Shown: piece after piece, positions 27,541 through 36,912 of the stretch
Position numbering within the stretch: position 1 is the stretch's first letter
Layout: the number at the start of each line of letters is the position of its first letter
Source: Desulfosediminicola ganghwensis
GTDB taxonomy: Bacteria; Desulfobacterota; Desulfobulbia; Desulfobulbales; Desulfocapsaceae
Direction: 5' to 3'
DNA length: 64,000 nt
Assembly: GCF_005116675.2 (NCBI RefSeq)
Contig: NZ_CP050699.1
Coordinates: 496,001-560,000 of the forward strand
Position numbers and translations under genes: made by a program
The notes under the pieces: generated by a model
Told to the model about the DNA's origin: nothing
Seen by the model: only the letters and a program-made list of their open reading frames with translations
The model's database searches: none

Positions 27541-28737
27541 TTACTTCTTCAATGCTTCTGCAATGGAATCACAGACGTAATCGATGTTGCCAGTGGTGAG
27601 ACCGGCAAGGTTGATTCTGCCGCCGCCCACTACGTAAATCGCTTTATTATCGCGAAGCCAGCTGACGATATCGTCACTCAGGCCACTGAAGGAGAACATA
27701 CCGCGTTGCTCCTTGATAAAGGAAAAATCACGCTCAACTCCACGGGCGGCAAGACCTTCCACCAATGCGCTGCGCATGGCAACGATGCGGTCACGCATCT
27801 CATCGAGTTCACCAATCCACTGGTCATAAAGAGCTGCATCAGCAAGGATAGTTGCCGCAACCAGACCACCGTGGGCAGGCGGGTTGGAGTAGATGACCCG
27901 AACAGTGCTCTTCAGATGGCTCATGGCAACCTGAGACTCTTCCTTGGTCGGGCTGATCAGGGTCAAGGCACCAGTACGCTCGTTGTACAAGCCAAAATTC
28001 TTGGAAAAGGAACTTGCCACGAAAAAGTCTACGCCAGCCGCTGCAAACTGCTCCACTGCATAGCGGTCAGCCTCAACGCCCGCGCCGAAACCCTGGTATG
28101 CGAAGTCCAGAAAAGGAACCCAGCCCTTCTCCTTGCCCAGAGCGACAACCTTGCTCCACTGCTCCTCATTCAGATCCACACCGCTCGGGTTATGGCAGCA
28201 GGCGTGCAGCAACACCACATCTCCCGCTGGAACGGTTTCAAGACTTGCCAGCATGGCATCAAAATCGAGGCTCATAGTGGCCGCATCATAATAGGCGTAT
28301 TCAGCGAGCTCAAAACCTGCCGCACTGAAGATACCCTTGTGATTTGCCCAGGTCGGTTTGCTGATCCAGACTTTGGCCTGTTTTTTGAACTTCTTCAGCA
28401 ACTCAGCTCCGACCCGAAGTGCACCGGTACCACCAGGTGCATGGACCGTCGCTGCCCGGCCGGAGGTTATAACTTCGCTGTTTTCGCCGAAAAGCAATTT
28501 CTGCACAGCGGCACCATACCCCGGATCGCCGGAGATCGGCAGATAACTCTTGGTGGTCTCTTTCTCCACCAGAATTCTCTCAGCAGCCTTAACACTGCCC
28601 AATATCGGGGTGTTTCCTGCGTCATCCTTATACACACCAACCCCAAGATTTACCTTAGCCGGATTGGAGTCGTTCTTGAACGCCTCTGTCAGGCCAAGAA
28701 TGGAGTCCGCCGGTGCGGCCTCAATATTCTTCCACAT
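27541..28737 (-). CDS. Aspartate/aromatic amino acid aminotransferase
   Basis: This 398-residue class I PLP aminotransferase of the AspC/TyrB subgroup moves the amino group between aspartate (or aromatic amino acids) and 2-oxoglutarate. The PLP lysine is in SSFSKNFGLYNERTGAL. HACCHNPSGVDL carries the Asn-Pro cofactor motif, and the C-terminal GRINLAGL holds the substrate-binding region. I start at MWKNIEAAP, with GGAGG six bases upstream; the longer frame adds 26 unrelated residues. It is monocistronic. Confidence 0.93.
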   Translation of the reverse strand: MWKNIEAAPADSILGLTEAFKNDSNPAKVNLGVGVYKDDAGNTPILGSVKAAERILVEKETTKSYLPISGDPGYGAAVQKLLFGENSEVITSGRAATVHAPGGTGALRVGAELLKKFKKQAKVWISKPTWANHKGIFSAAGFELAEYAYYDAATMSLDFDAMLASLETVPAGDVVLLHACCHNPSGVDLNEEQWSKVVALGKEKGWVPFLDFAYQGFGAGVEADRYAVEQFAAAGVDFFVASSFSKNFGLYNERTGALTLISPTKEESQVAMSHLKSTVRVIYSNPPAHGGLVAATILADAALYDQWIGELDEMRDRIVAMRSALVEGLAARGVERDFSFIKEQRGMFSFSGLSDDIVSWLRDNKAIYVVGGGRINLAGLTTGNIDYVCDSIAEALKK

Positions 28738-29109
28738 TTGTGCCTCCGCATCTGATAAAAATGTTCTTTTATATAAAAGAGTCTGTTCCCCGCCCTTTAC
28801 CGAACACATCGACATGATTGGTGCAATATACGCATTGGAAATTCATGTGCCCCGGAACAGGGAATTCAGGAAAACTGGCGAGGAATACAGCTACATAGCC
28901 GCATTAGATTATCACACAATATCAGATTGTTTAAAAAAATGATATCGTATTATCGAAGGTAAACGCTCTTTTTCAAGCGAGACTACCCTGCAGTTGTCAC
29001 CGGCAATTATAAATAATCCCGGCTTCACTCGGCAACTCCGTATCTCTGACATCGGGGTTTACCTCCAAAGCCAATCACCTGGTGTGCCGGCCAAGGCGTG
29101 GAATACAGG
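28738..29109. other. Intergenic region, nothing recognised
   Basis: About 370 bases between two minus-strand genes are mixed composition, with no frame carrying protein-like sequence. It should hold the aminotransferase promoter and the end of the nitroreductase transcript. Confidence 0.5.
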
Positions 29110-29721
29110 CTACTTCAACTCTTTGAGAACATACTCCAGCGATTTCTTCTTCGGCCCCCCAACTTCCTTCTTCGGGTAACCAACCGGTATCACCGCCATG
29201 AATTCACCTTGCTCTTCACCGAGGAAGTCCAGGACTTCGGCTTTGATCAGATACAGTATTCCCAGCCAGACACTGCCAAGGCCCAGAGAAGTGGCCGCCA
29301 GCATCAGGTTTTCCACCGCAGCGGCAGAGCTCTGGATTTCCATGGTACGAAAGAAGTCCCAGGAACGTTCTTTTTCAATCTGGAATAGATCACTACCGTG
29401 GCTGATGAGACTGCCGGTATTTTTTACGGCGATTACCACCGGAGCATTGGCAAGACTGCGTGCGGCCATGCGGAGTATCGCAGCCGAAGGTTTGGGGAAA
29501 TTCGCACCACTTCTACTTACCAACTGGGAAAGTTCCTGCTTCTTTTCCCCCTGTAGCACAATAAATTGCCAGGACTGTTGATTATGTGCTGACGGAGCCT
29601 GGTTGGCTGCATCGAGTATGGTTTTGATCGTCTCCTCATCAACCGGCGTGTCCTCAAACTGGCGCACCGAATGGCGGGAGTAAATTGTCTGTAAAGTCGG
29701 GTTCATCGGAGAATTATCCAT
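29110..29721 (-). CDS. Nitroreductase-family FMN oxidoreductase
   Basis: This 203-residue single-domain nitroreductase has the N-terminal FMN-binding SRHSVRQFEDTPV and APSAHNQQSWQF. The C-terminal half has AAAVENLMLAATSLGLGSVWLG and the final GYPKKE. It would use NAD(P)H to reduce nitro compounds, quinones or enones, usually as a dimer. AAGGATCG precedes the start. The physiological substrate is unknown. About 320 bases upstream (29722-30042) hold no gene. Confidence 0.9.
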   Translation of the reverse strand: MDNSPMNPTLQTIYSRHSVRQFEDTPVDEETIKTILDAANQAPSAHNQQSWQFIVLQGEKKQELSQLVSRSGANFPKPSAAILRMAARSLANAPVVIAVKNTGSLISHGSDLFQIEKERSWDFFRTMEIQSSAAAVENLMLAATSLGLGSVWLGILYLIKAEVLDFLGEEQGEFMAVIPVGYPKKEVGGPKKKSLEYVLKELK

Positions 29722-30042
29722 GGGTCGATCCTTGACTATGCAATGAGTTCGTTATGATGTCTAGACGTGTTTGTCGATTGTTTCCGTTATTTGAAGTCTG
29801 AAGTGCAAGCTATGAGCTTTCGCCGGATATCGGATAGCTGGAAAGATGATACCTCGGGAATGTGCAAAGAGTACATCAGGGCAGCCTGAAAACTTGAGGC
29901 TGTAAAACCGATCATTCTTTTTGCCCAGGTTGATAGCCGCCTGGAAACAGAAACACTATTATCATTATTGCCATGTCAAAGCAAGCAAGAGGGTGGCTGG
30001 AAGCACAAACATTAACGAACAACCCATGCCTGTCCCTCTAAC

Positions 30043-30075
30043 AAAAAAGCCCGCACCCCGGAAGGAGGTACGGGC
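30043..30075 (-). terminator. Terminator of the pta-ackA operon
   Basis: AGCCCG(c)ACC pairs with GGT(a)CGGGCT. On the minus strand it is followed by TTTTTTGTTAG, 27 nt past the ackA stop. Confidence 0.85.
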
Positions 30076-30101
30076 TAGTAATCACTTTGCAAGCGACAGG
30101 T

Positions 30102-31310
30102 TTACTTACCGACAATGCCGACTGCCTGGCGTGCGATTGCCAGCTCTTCATTGGTAGGGATACCCCAGATCTGCACCTTGCTCTCGGGGGTGCTGAGCAG
30201 GGTCGGCTTCTTCACGCGCTGGGCGTTTTGCTTCTGATCAAGAATGATACCGAACGGCTCAAGTCCTTCCACGGACTTGGCCCGAACTAAATCATCGTTC
30301 TCGCCGATACCGGCAGTAAAGACAATGGCGTCAACCTTGCCGAGCGCTGCCATGTAGGCTCCGATATATTTACGGTTTCTGTAGGTCTGCACCTCAAAAG
30401 CCAGCTTCGCTTTTTCGTCACCTTTATCGATGGCATCGTGGATATCACGCATATCGCTCATTCCGCAAAGCCCCATCAGGCCAGACTCCTTGTTCAGCAT
30501 GTCATCGATCTGATCGATATTCATACCACAATTCCTGGCAAGAAAAGGGAAGATCGCAGGATCGATATCACCACTGCGGGTACCCATTACCAAACCTTCA
30601 AGCGGAGTCAGACCAAGGGTGGTGTCGATGGACTTGCCCTTCTCAACTGCGGTCATGGAACTGCCATTACCGAGGTGGATAGTGATGATGTTCAACTCTT
30701 CCGGCTTCTTACCCATCAACCGGGCGCATTCTCCTGCCACGAAGGCATGGGAGGTACCGTGAAAACCGTAACGACGTACGCGATGCTTCTCGTACATTTC
30801 GTACGGCAGGGCATAATGGAAAGCATGCGCCGGAATGGTCTGATGAAAAGCGGTATCAAAAACTGCGACCTGGGCAGCATCGGGGAACAGTTCGCGAGCA
30901 ACCATGATACCATCGAGGTTTGCGGGGTTATGCAGGGGAGCCAGGGGCACACACTTTTCAATAGCAGCAAGAACTTCATCGGTTACCAGGGTCGGCTGAT
31001 GGAACTCCTCACCACCGTGAACAACCCTGTGCCCAACAGCATCAATGTCGCTTGAATCGGCAATAACACCTTTATCCGCATCGGCGAGCAGTTCAACAGC
31101 TTTACGCATGCCCTGCTCATGGTTCACGACTTCTGCTTCTATTTTGATGACTTCCTCAGCATCTGTGTCAGGCCTGAGTTCACACTTAACGAGTCCCATC
31201 GGCTGACCGATTCGCTCGACTATTCCTGCAGCCAGTACAGACTCATCCTGCATATCCAGCAGCTGAAATTTAATAGTTGAGCTCCCTGAGTTGATAACTA
31301 ATACTTTCAC
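30102..31310 (-). CDS. ackA: Acetate kinase
   Basis: This 402-residue enzyme interconverts acetyl phosphate plus ADP with acetate plus ATP. It shows LVINSGSSTIKFQL at the N-terminus, HRVVHGGEEF, the phosphate motif HLGNGSSMTAVEKGKSIDTTLG with TRSGDIDP, and FTAGIGEND near the end. The start overlaps the pta stop by four bases (ATGA), so the two are translationally coupled. Together they allow ATP from acetyl-CoA or acetate activation. Confidence 0.97.
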   Translation of the reverse strand: MKVLVINSGSSTIKFQLLDMQDESVLAAGIVERIGQPMGLVKCELRPDTDAEEVIKIEAEVVNHEQGMRKAVELLADADKGVIADSSDIDAVGHRVVHGGEEFHQPTLVTDEVLAAIEKCVPLAPLHNPANLDGIMVARELFPDAAQVAVFDTAFHQTIPAHAFHYALPYEMYEKHRVRRYGFHGTSHAFVAGECARLMGKKPEELNIITIHLGNGSSMTAVEKGKSIDTTLGLTPLEGLVMGTRSGDIDPAIFPFLARNCGMNIDQIDDMLNKESGLMGLCGMSDMRDIHDAIDKGDEKAKLAFEVQTYRNRKYIGAYMAALGKVDAIVFTAGIGENDDLVRAKSVEGLEPFGIILDQKQNAQRVKKPTLLSTPESKVQIWGIPTNEELAIARQAVGIVGK

Positions 31311-33430
31311 TTTAAACCCTCTTTTTCTGCTTGTGCCTGAATGGCGGTTATAGCTACTGTGTTAACAATATCCTCCACGGTGCATCCTCTGGACAGATCG
31401 TTAACAGGCTTATTCAATCCCTGCAGTATCGGCCCGATGGCCACGGCGTTTGCCGAGCGCTGAACCGCTTTGTATGTATTGTTGCCGGTGTTGAGATCCG
31501 GAAAGGTAAAAACTGTCGCCCGGCCTGCAACCAGAGAGCCGGGGAGTTTGGTGGCTGCCACATCCGGGTCTATTGCCGCGTCATATTGAATCGGCCCTTC
31601 AAGAGGCAGATCCAGCCCCCGCTCAGCGATCAGCTCGCGTGCAATGGCCGTAGCTTCAATGATGCGCTCAACATCTTCACCCTTGCCTGAGCTGCCGGTG
31701 GAATAACTGAGCATGGCAACCCGTGGCTCAACCCCGAAAATTCGGGCGGTCTCCGCTGAGCTGATAGCTATTTCGGCGAGCTGCCTCGAAGTCGGGTTCG
31801 GATTTACGGCACAATCGCCATAGACCAGAACACGATCGCGCAAGCACATGATGAAGACCGATGAAACAACTGTAAATCCCGGCTTGGTCCTGATAAATTC
31901 AAAAGCTGGCCGAATGGTGTGTGCCGTGGTGTTTTCGGCACCGGATACCATGCCATCAGCCAGCCCCTTATGCACCATCATGGTACCAAAGTAGGTAGGG
32001 TCAGACATTCTGTCACGGGCCACTTCTTCTATCACACCTTTATGCTTACGAAGTTCAACGTACTCCGTGACAAATGAGTCAAGCAGGCTTGAGCGCGCCG
32101 GATCTATAATTTCAACCCATTTGAGATCCAGCCCACAGCCCGTGGCCCGCATACGAACCTCTTCCTCGCTGCCCAGAAGCACCAGGTTGGCGACTCCGCG
32201 ACGCTGGAGGATATCCGCCGCCTGCAGGATTCGGTCACAGGTGCCTTCCGGTAAAACTATACGCTGCAGATTCCGGCTCGCCTTCTCGAGCAGCGCAAAC
32301 TCAAACATTTTTGGTGTTACCCGGCTCGGTCTGGTGGTGACGATGCTCCTGCCAAGCTCTTTGGTGTCAACATGTTTGGTAAACTCACCCATGGCAGTGG
32401 CTATCCTGCGGGTGTCGTGGGGCTCGATATAACCATACAGTTCCCCCACACGCTCTATGGTCTGGTAGGTATGCCCGGCAACGGAAAGAATCGGCACCGG
32501 TACCGTTGAGCTTAGCCCCTGCAGGAGCCGCAGGACATTCTCCGACGGCAACAGGTCACCTGTCAGTATGATTCCCGAAATGTCCGGATACGTGGTTGAA
32601 AGCCGGGATGCGATGGTGGAGAGAATGATATCACTTCGATCACCCGGGGTGATGATCATTGAACCCGGCTTGATATACTGGAGATAATTGCCGATCTGCA
32701 TGGCAGCTACCACATAGTTTTCCACCAGGGTGGTCATCCCCTCTTCACCGTACATGGTACGGGCACCGAGCCAACGCTTAACGTCTCCGACAGTTGGATT
32801 GCTCAGCTCATGATGCTCTGGAATGACATAGAGCGGCAGACTCGCTTGTCCTTTTCTTGCCTTCACTCTGCTGAAATTTTCAGCCCGCACATCTTCCGCT
32901 GCCCTGTTGACGATGCAGGCCATCACATCGACACCCTCATCGGCCAGAGTATCCAGGCTCAATTGAGTGAGGCGTACCAGTTCTTCAGTCTCTTTCTTTC
33001 TGCCTGAACAGATGAGTAAAACCGGAGCACCGAGGTTAGCCGCAATACTTGTGTTCAGTGCTGATTCAAAGGCGATATCCTTGCCACGGAAATCGGTGCC
33101 GTCACAGAGAACAAAATCAAACTCTGCCTTGAGTGCGTTGTATTTGTTTAAGATGATGTCGTGAAGCAATGCCTCCTGGCCGGAGTTGCTCAACTCCTGC
33201 GCTTCCTGAAGAGTGAGGCCGTAGGCATCGTCGTAATTGATATCCAGATCAAAGTGCTCAATGACCAGATTGATTACCGGATCTTCCCAACCCGGCTCTG
33301 GTTCCTGAATCACCGGACGGAAGAAAGCAACCCGATCAATTGATTTCAGCAACATCTGCATCACTCCAAGCAGAACAGCCGACTTCCCACTCCGCTCTTC
33401 TGTGGCCGTGATATACAAATTGGTCGACAT
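31307..33430 (-). CDS. pta: Phosphate acetyltransferase (long, three-domain type)
   Basis: This 707-residue enzyme has an N-terminal BioD-like P-loop domain (TATEERSGKS), a central DRTGG domain near residues 220-330, and a C-terminal catalytic PTA domain (about 380-700) with YGDCAVNPNPTSRQLAEIA. It converts acetyl-CoA and phosphate to acetyl phosphate. The long form is the regulated E. coli-type enzyme. GGAGAG lies close to the start. It is first in the pta-ackA operon. Confidence 0.97.
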   Translation of the reverse strand: MSTNLYITATEERSGKSAVLLGVMQMLLKSIDRVAFFRPVIQEPEPGWEDPVINLVIEHFDLDINYDDAYGLTLQEAQELSNSGQEALLHDIILNKYNALKAEFDFVLCDGTDFRGKDIAFESALNTSIAANLGAPVLLICSGRKKETEELVRLTQLSLDTLADEGVDVMACIVNRAAEDVRAENFSRVKARKGQASLPLYVIPEHHELSNPTVGDVKRWLGARTMYGEEGMTTLVENYVVAAMQIGNYLQYIKPGSMIITPGDRSDIILSTIASRLSTTYPDISGIILTGDLLPSENVLRLLQGLSSTVPVPILSVAGHTYQTIERVGELYGYIEPHDTRRIATAMGEFTKHVDTKELGRSIVTTRPSRVTPKMFEFALLEKASRNLQRIVLPEGTCDRILQAADILQRRGVANLVLLGSEEEVRMRATGCGLDLKWVEIIDPARSSLLDSFVTEYVELRKHKGVIEEVARDRMSDPTYFGTMMVHKGLADGMVSGAENTTAHTIRPAFEFIRTKPGFTVVSSVFIMCLRDRVLVYGDCAVNPNPTSRQLAEIAISSAETARIFGVEPRVAMLSYSTGSSGKGEDVERIIEATAIARELIAERGLDLPLEGPIQYDAAIDPDVAATKLPGSLVAGRATVFTFPDLNTGNNTYKAVQRSANAVAIGPILQGLNKPVNDLSRGCTVEDIVNTVAITAIQAQAEKEGLK

Positions 33431-34157
33431 AGTCTCTCCGTTTTATTCTAAGCAAAAACAACCTGAAAGCATGATCTCGTTTACCGTCGTATGTTGACAA
33501 CAGATGATATGGATGGCGGCAGCATGCAAAACGACGTTGAATTACTGGAAGTATAATCACCAAAACCTGCTGCACCACCAGAACAGGAAGAAGAGCATAT
33601 GACAACGCAAACACACTCACAATATATCATCTGAAATCGGCTGACATATTATCCGAGAAGCATGGGAGAAACAATACTTTTCACGCCATTTCAGATAGAA
33701 ACCAGGTTTTCCATAATACCAAGTTACCACATCTCGCCCAGTGCATTGCCTTTCGTCTAGATATTCTACTGTTTTACCATTTCGCCTCTAATCATTTGAA
33801 GATCAGCAGATCACAGTCCACGGCCAACCCCTTGATATTGAGTTCCGATCACATTGCACGCATTGGTACGACCTTTATTTTCGCAATGGTCTGACCTTTT
33901 TTGTTCTGCATTTTCGATTCAACCGTTCCACCTCGCTTCAAGCCTCTTCCCTGACATACAACGACCTCTTTTTTTCTTTTTTACCTGACCAATAAAGGGT
34001 ATATACCTATATTCAGTTATCGACCGATTGCCGGAACCAATCGGCTTGGGGGTTCTGCCAGGTAACTACAGCAGTATCGTTGTCATTTTCATTTCAGGTA
34101 TGTTAGCAGCTACTTCTTCAACTGAAGTTAAGCCTTTCATCCAAAGGAGGAGAACTC
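33431..34157. other. 0.7-kb intergenic region upstream of pta and the orphan TRAP receptor
   Basis: This stretch must carry the promoters of the divergent pta and TRAP-receptor genes. I looked for and did not find a sigma-54 match like those before dctPQM. No credible reading frame, tRNA or long repeat was seen. Confidence 0.5.
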
Positions 34158-35243
34158 ATGAAAGTGTTTCTGCGTCTGTTTAGTTTCTGCCTTGCCCTGA
34201 CAATCTGCACCCTCCCTGCCACATCTGCACTGGCAGAAAAGAAAATCCGCTGGAAACTTGCAATGACCTGGTCCTCAACCCTCACCCCATTTGCCACAGC
34301 GCCATTAAATCTCGCCAAGATGGTGGAAGAAATGAGTGACGGCAATTTTGTCATTCGTGTTGAAGGGGCCGAAAAGCATAAAGCGGCTCTGGGTATCCTC
34401 GATATGACCAAAGGCGGCCAGTATGAAATGGGACACACTGCCTCCTATTATTGGAAAGGTAAGGATATCACCACTGTCTTCTTCTGCACCGTACCTTTTG
34501 GCATGAACGTCAATGAGCAGAATGCCTGGTTTTACCACGGCGGTGGTATGGAATTAATGAAAAAGACTTATGACAAGTTTGGTGTTCTAAGCTTTCCCGG
34601 TGGCAATACCGGTGTCCAGATGGGTGGCTGGTTTCAGAAAGAAATTAACTCCCTTGAAGACCTGAATGGCCTCAAAATGCGTATTCCAGGGCTGGCCGGT
34701 GAAGTCTTTGCCAAGCTTGGTGTCAATGTAACCAATATCCCCCCGGGTGAACTGTATACTTCTCTTGATCGCGGCACAATCGATGCCCTTGAGTGGGTCG
34801 GCCCCGCCATGGATATCAAAATGGGCTTTCACAAGATCGCCCCATATTACTATACCGGCTGGCATGAACCTGCCACAGAGCTGCAATTTCTGATCAACAA
34901 GGACGCCTTTGAAAAACTGCCCAAATCATATCAGACCATGTTGATAGCCGCCATGAAAGCGGTCACCGCCGATATGTATACCGATAATTTTGCAGGCAGC
35001 GTAGACGCCTGGGCCCAGATGAAAACGGAATACCCGAATATCGAAGTGAAGACCTTTCCAACACCTGTTCTCAAGGCCATGAAACAGGCTGCAGATGAGT
35101 TGTATGATTCATATGCAGCTGAAAATCCGGATTTTAAAGAAGTACTTGAGTCCCAGCGTGCATATATGGCCAAGGCAAGAGCCTGGATCAACATTTCAGA
35201 GTACAACTACCTGCAGACAGCCAAAGCCTTGACTGAGGAGTAA
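34158..35243 (+). CDS. Orphan TRAP substrate-binding protein (TakP-like)
   Basis: This 361-residue periplasmic receptor has a signal peptide cleaved near residue 26 (SALA). The mature part has MTWSSTLTPFATA, PFGMNVNEQNAWFYHGGG, LKMRIPGLAGEVF, PPGELYTSLDRGTIDALEWVGP and GWHEPATELQF. These features are typical of the TakP/alpha-keto-acid group. AAAGGAGGAG lies ahead of the start. No DctQ or DctM gene is adjacent, and a strong hairpin follows, so it stands alone. It may share the permease of the 5.8-9.0 kb system or act as a sensor's ligand receptor. Confidence 0.88.
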   Translation: MKVFLRLFSFCLALTICTLPATSALAEKKIRWKLAMTWSSTLTPFATAPLNLAKMVEEMSDGNFVIRVEGAEKHKAALGILDMTKGGQYEMGHTASYYWKGKDITTVFFCTVPFGMNVNEQNAWFYHGGGMELMKKTYDKFGVLSFPGGNTGVQMGGWFQKEINSLEDLNGLKMRIPGLAGEVFAKLGVNVTNIPPGELYTSLDRGTIDALEWVGPAMDIKMGFHKIAPYYYTGWHEPATELQFLINKDAFEKLPKSYQTMLIAAMKAVTADMYTDNFAGSVDAWAQMKTEYPNIEVKTFPTPVLKAMKQAADELYDSYAAENPDFKEVLESQRAYMAKARAWINISEYNYLQTAKALTEE

Positions 35244-35284
35244 AGGTACAGGTATCTTCCCGTACCCCCGCCTCACACATTACA

Positions 35285-35316
35285 GGCTGCCGGAGTTTAC
35301 TTCCCATCCGGCAGCC
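35285..35316 (+). terminator. Hairpin terminator after the orphan TRAP receptor
   Basis: GGCTGCCGGA pairs perfectly with TCCGGCAGCC around a 12-nt loop, 42 bases after the stop. The following sequence (CCATTTCC) is only moderately T-rich, so it is a strong hairpin but a weaker intrinsic terminator. Confidence 0.65.
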
Positions 35317-35421
35317 CCATTTCCTGCCACCCATCTCACCGTCTGCATACCACAAATGCTCCTAATCATTGTCAAATAAATATTGACTTTTGAGCTTTCT
35401 CCATTCAAAATGTTGCTGTTT

Positions 35422-35600
35422 TCAGGTGCCTTTGTGCCGAAGAGGGAACCCTGTGTAAATCAGGGACGGGCCCGCCGCTGTAACCGGGGACAATTACTGC
35501 AATTATGTCACTGGCCGTTTATGGAGTTTGTAATATTTCATCACTCCTGGTTGGGAAGACGCAGTAAACGATTGATCCGGAAGTCAGAAGACCTGCCTGG
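35422..35600 (+). ncRNA. Cobalamin riboswitch
   Basis: The conserved order of an AdoCbl-type riboswitch is visible: GGTGCC at 35425, GAGGGAACCCTGTGTAAATCAGGGACGG split over 35441-35468, then CCGCTGTAACCGGGGAC. CACTGG-like, GGGAAGACGC and the B12 box AAGTCAGAAGACCTGCC (35580-35597) follow. It lies about 135 bases before the cbiK start on the same strand and should lower cbiK expression when cobalamin is plentiful. Confidence 0.93.
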
Positions 35601-35734
35601 AAAACAGAGACGATTCTTCCGTGGACAAGGAGAATTGACCTAGATACGTGGTGATACAGGGCATCCCCGGATCATTTGATCATTCTGATCAACGTAAAGG
35701 TTCGGAACACCCGGCCACAATCCAGGAGAATTTT

Positions 35735-36727
35735 ATGAAATTCAGCCGCTCATTGTATCTTGCAGTTACCCTCATGCTGCTTCTCTTCAGCTCCACCAGT
35801 GCTTTTTCTTCAGGCAAAACCGGCAACCATGCCAACCCCAAGACGGCCATAGTCGTTGCCCATTTCGGTAGCACCGTACCCGCCGCTTTACAATCGATCA
35901 CCAATATCACCGATGCAGTGCGGGGTGCCTATCCGGAAACCGAGGTCCGCATCACCTTCACCTCAAACATTATTCGCCGGGTCTGGAAACAACGACAGGC
36001 AGAGCCTCAGCAGTGGCTCGACAAAGGGATCCCCGAAGAAGTGCTGTATGTAAAGAACTTTATCGCCACCGTTGGAGATCTGTTAGAAGATGGCTACACC
36101 AACATCATCGTCCAACCCACCCACATTTTCTATATGGAGCAGTCATACGACCTGCAGCAATACGTCAATGCGCTGGGCTCCATCAACACCATGAAAGAAC
36201 GCTGGAAGCCTATTAATTCTATTGTTATGGGCCGTCCGGCACTCGGTAAGCCCGGCGACATCTACCCATACCATGAGGATGTGGACAAGGTTATTCAGAC
36301 CCTGGCCGGCAACGTTGAACAGGCCCGGAAAAATAACTCCATGCTGGTATATATGGGCCATGGCAATAAATACTGGTCGACTGGCATCTATGCCGAAACT
36401 CAGAAGAAAATGCGCGAACTCTATCCTGACATCGAAACGTATATTGGGGTTGTTGAAGGATCTCCGTCCGTTGAAGACGTGCTCGCCCAGATGAAAGAAT
36501 CAGATAAAAAACAGGTAACCCTGGTTCCCTTTATGATCGTTGCCGGAGACCATGCTGTCAACGATATGGCAGGTGATGAGGAGGATTCCTGGAAATCTAT
36601 CCTGGTCCAGGCAGGTTATGAAGTAACTCCGATACTGCAGGGGCTCGGGTCAAATGATGACTTCGCCAAAATATTTGTCTCCCATATCGCCGATGCCGCC
36701 AACGAGGCAGGAATAGAGATACGATAA
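35735..36727 (+). CDS. cbiK: Secreted sirohydrochlorin cobaltochelatase (CbiK, periplasmic type)
   Basis: This 330-residue class II chelatase is preceded by a signal peptide (MKFSRSLYLAVTLMLLLFSS, cleaved near SAFS). Metal/porphyrin histidines are seen in VVAHFGST, QPTHIFYMEQSYDL and YMGHGNKYW. It matches the periplasmic CbiK of Desulfovibrio, which inserts cobalt or iron into tetrapyrroles and can bind haem. Start ATG 35735 has AGGAG seven bases upstream; the longer frame would lie in the riboswitch leader. It is alone behind the riboswitch and has its own terminator. An export or metal/haem handling role is more likely than the cytoplasmic pathway step. Confidence 0.9.
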   Translation: MKFSRSLYLAVTLMLLLFSSTSAFSSGKTGNHANPKTAIVVAHFGSTVPAALQSITNITDAVRGAYPETEVRITFTSNIIRRVWKQRQAEPQQWLDKGIPEEVLYVKNFIATVGDLLEDGYTNIIVQPTHIFYMEQSYDLQQYVNALGSINTMKERWKPINSIVMGRPALGKPGDIYPYHEDVDKVIQTLAGNVEQARKNNSMLVYMGHGNKYWSTGIYAETQKKMRELYPDIETYIGVVEGSPSVEDVLAQMKESDKKQVTLVPFMIVAGDHAVNDMAGDEEDSWKSILVQAGYEVTPILQGLGSNDDFAKIFVSHIADAANEAGIEIR

Positions 36728-36767
36728 GAACCCGGATATCTAGCTCAGACAACCCTGAACACCCGCC

Positions 36768-36807
36768 ACGGGGCATCATGATTTTACCTGATGTCCCGTT
36801 TTTTTTA
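36768..36807 (+). terminator. Terminator of cbiK
   Basis: ACGGGGCATCA pairs with TGATGTCCCGT (one mismatch) and is followed by eight T residues, about 40 bases after the stop. Confidence 0.88.
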
Positions 36808-36912
36808 TTCTGCCCTCCTCCTACCGTCCCCAAGTCATTTCTTGAGCCTGCCAAAAATGAAGTATAGTTAAGGTACGTGCTCTTTTACCTTTCCATCTTA
36901 CAGGGAGAAATA

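Noticed and set aside
33431-34157. Possible sigma-54 promoter before the orphan TRAP receptor
   Set aside because: The nearest match (GGAACCAATCGGC) has GG and GC 11 rather than 12 bases apart, which RpoN does not tolerate.
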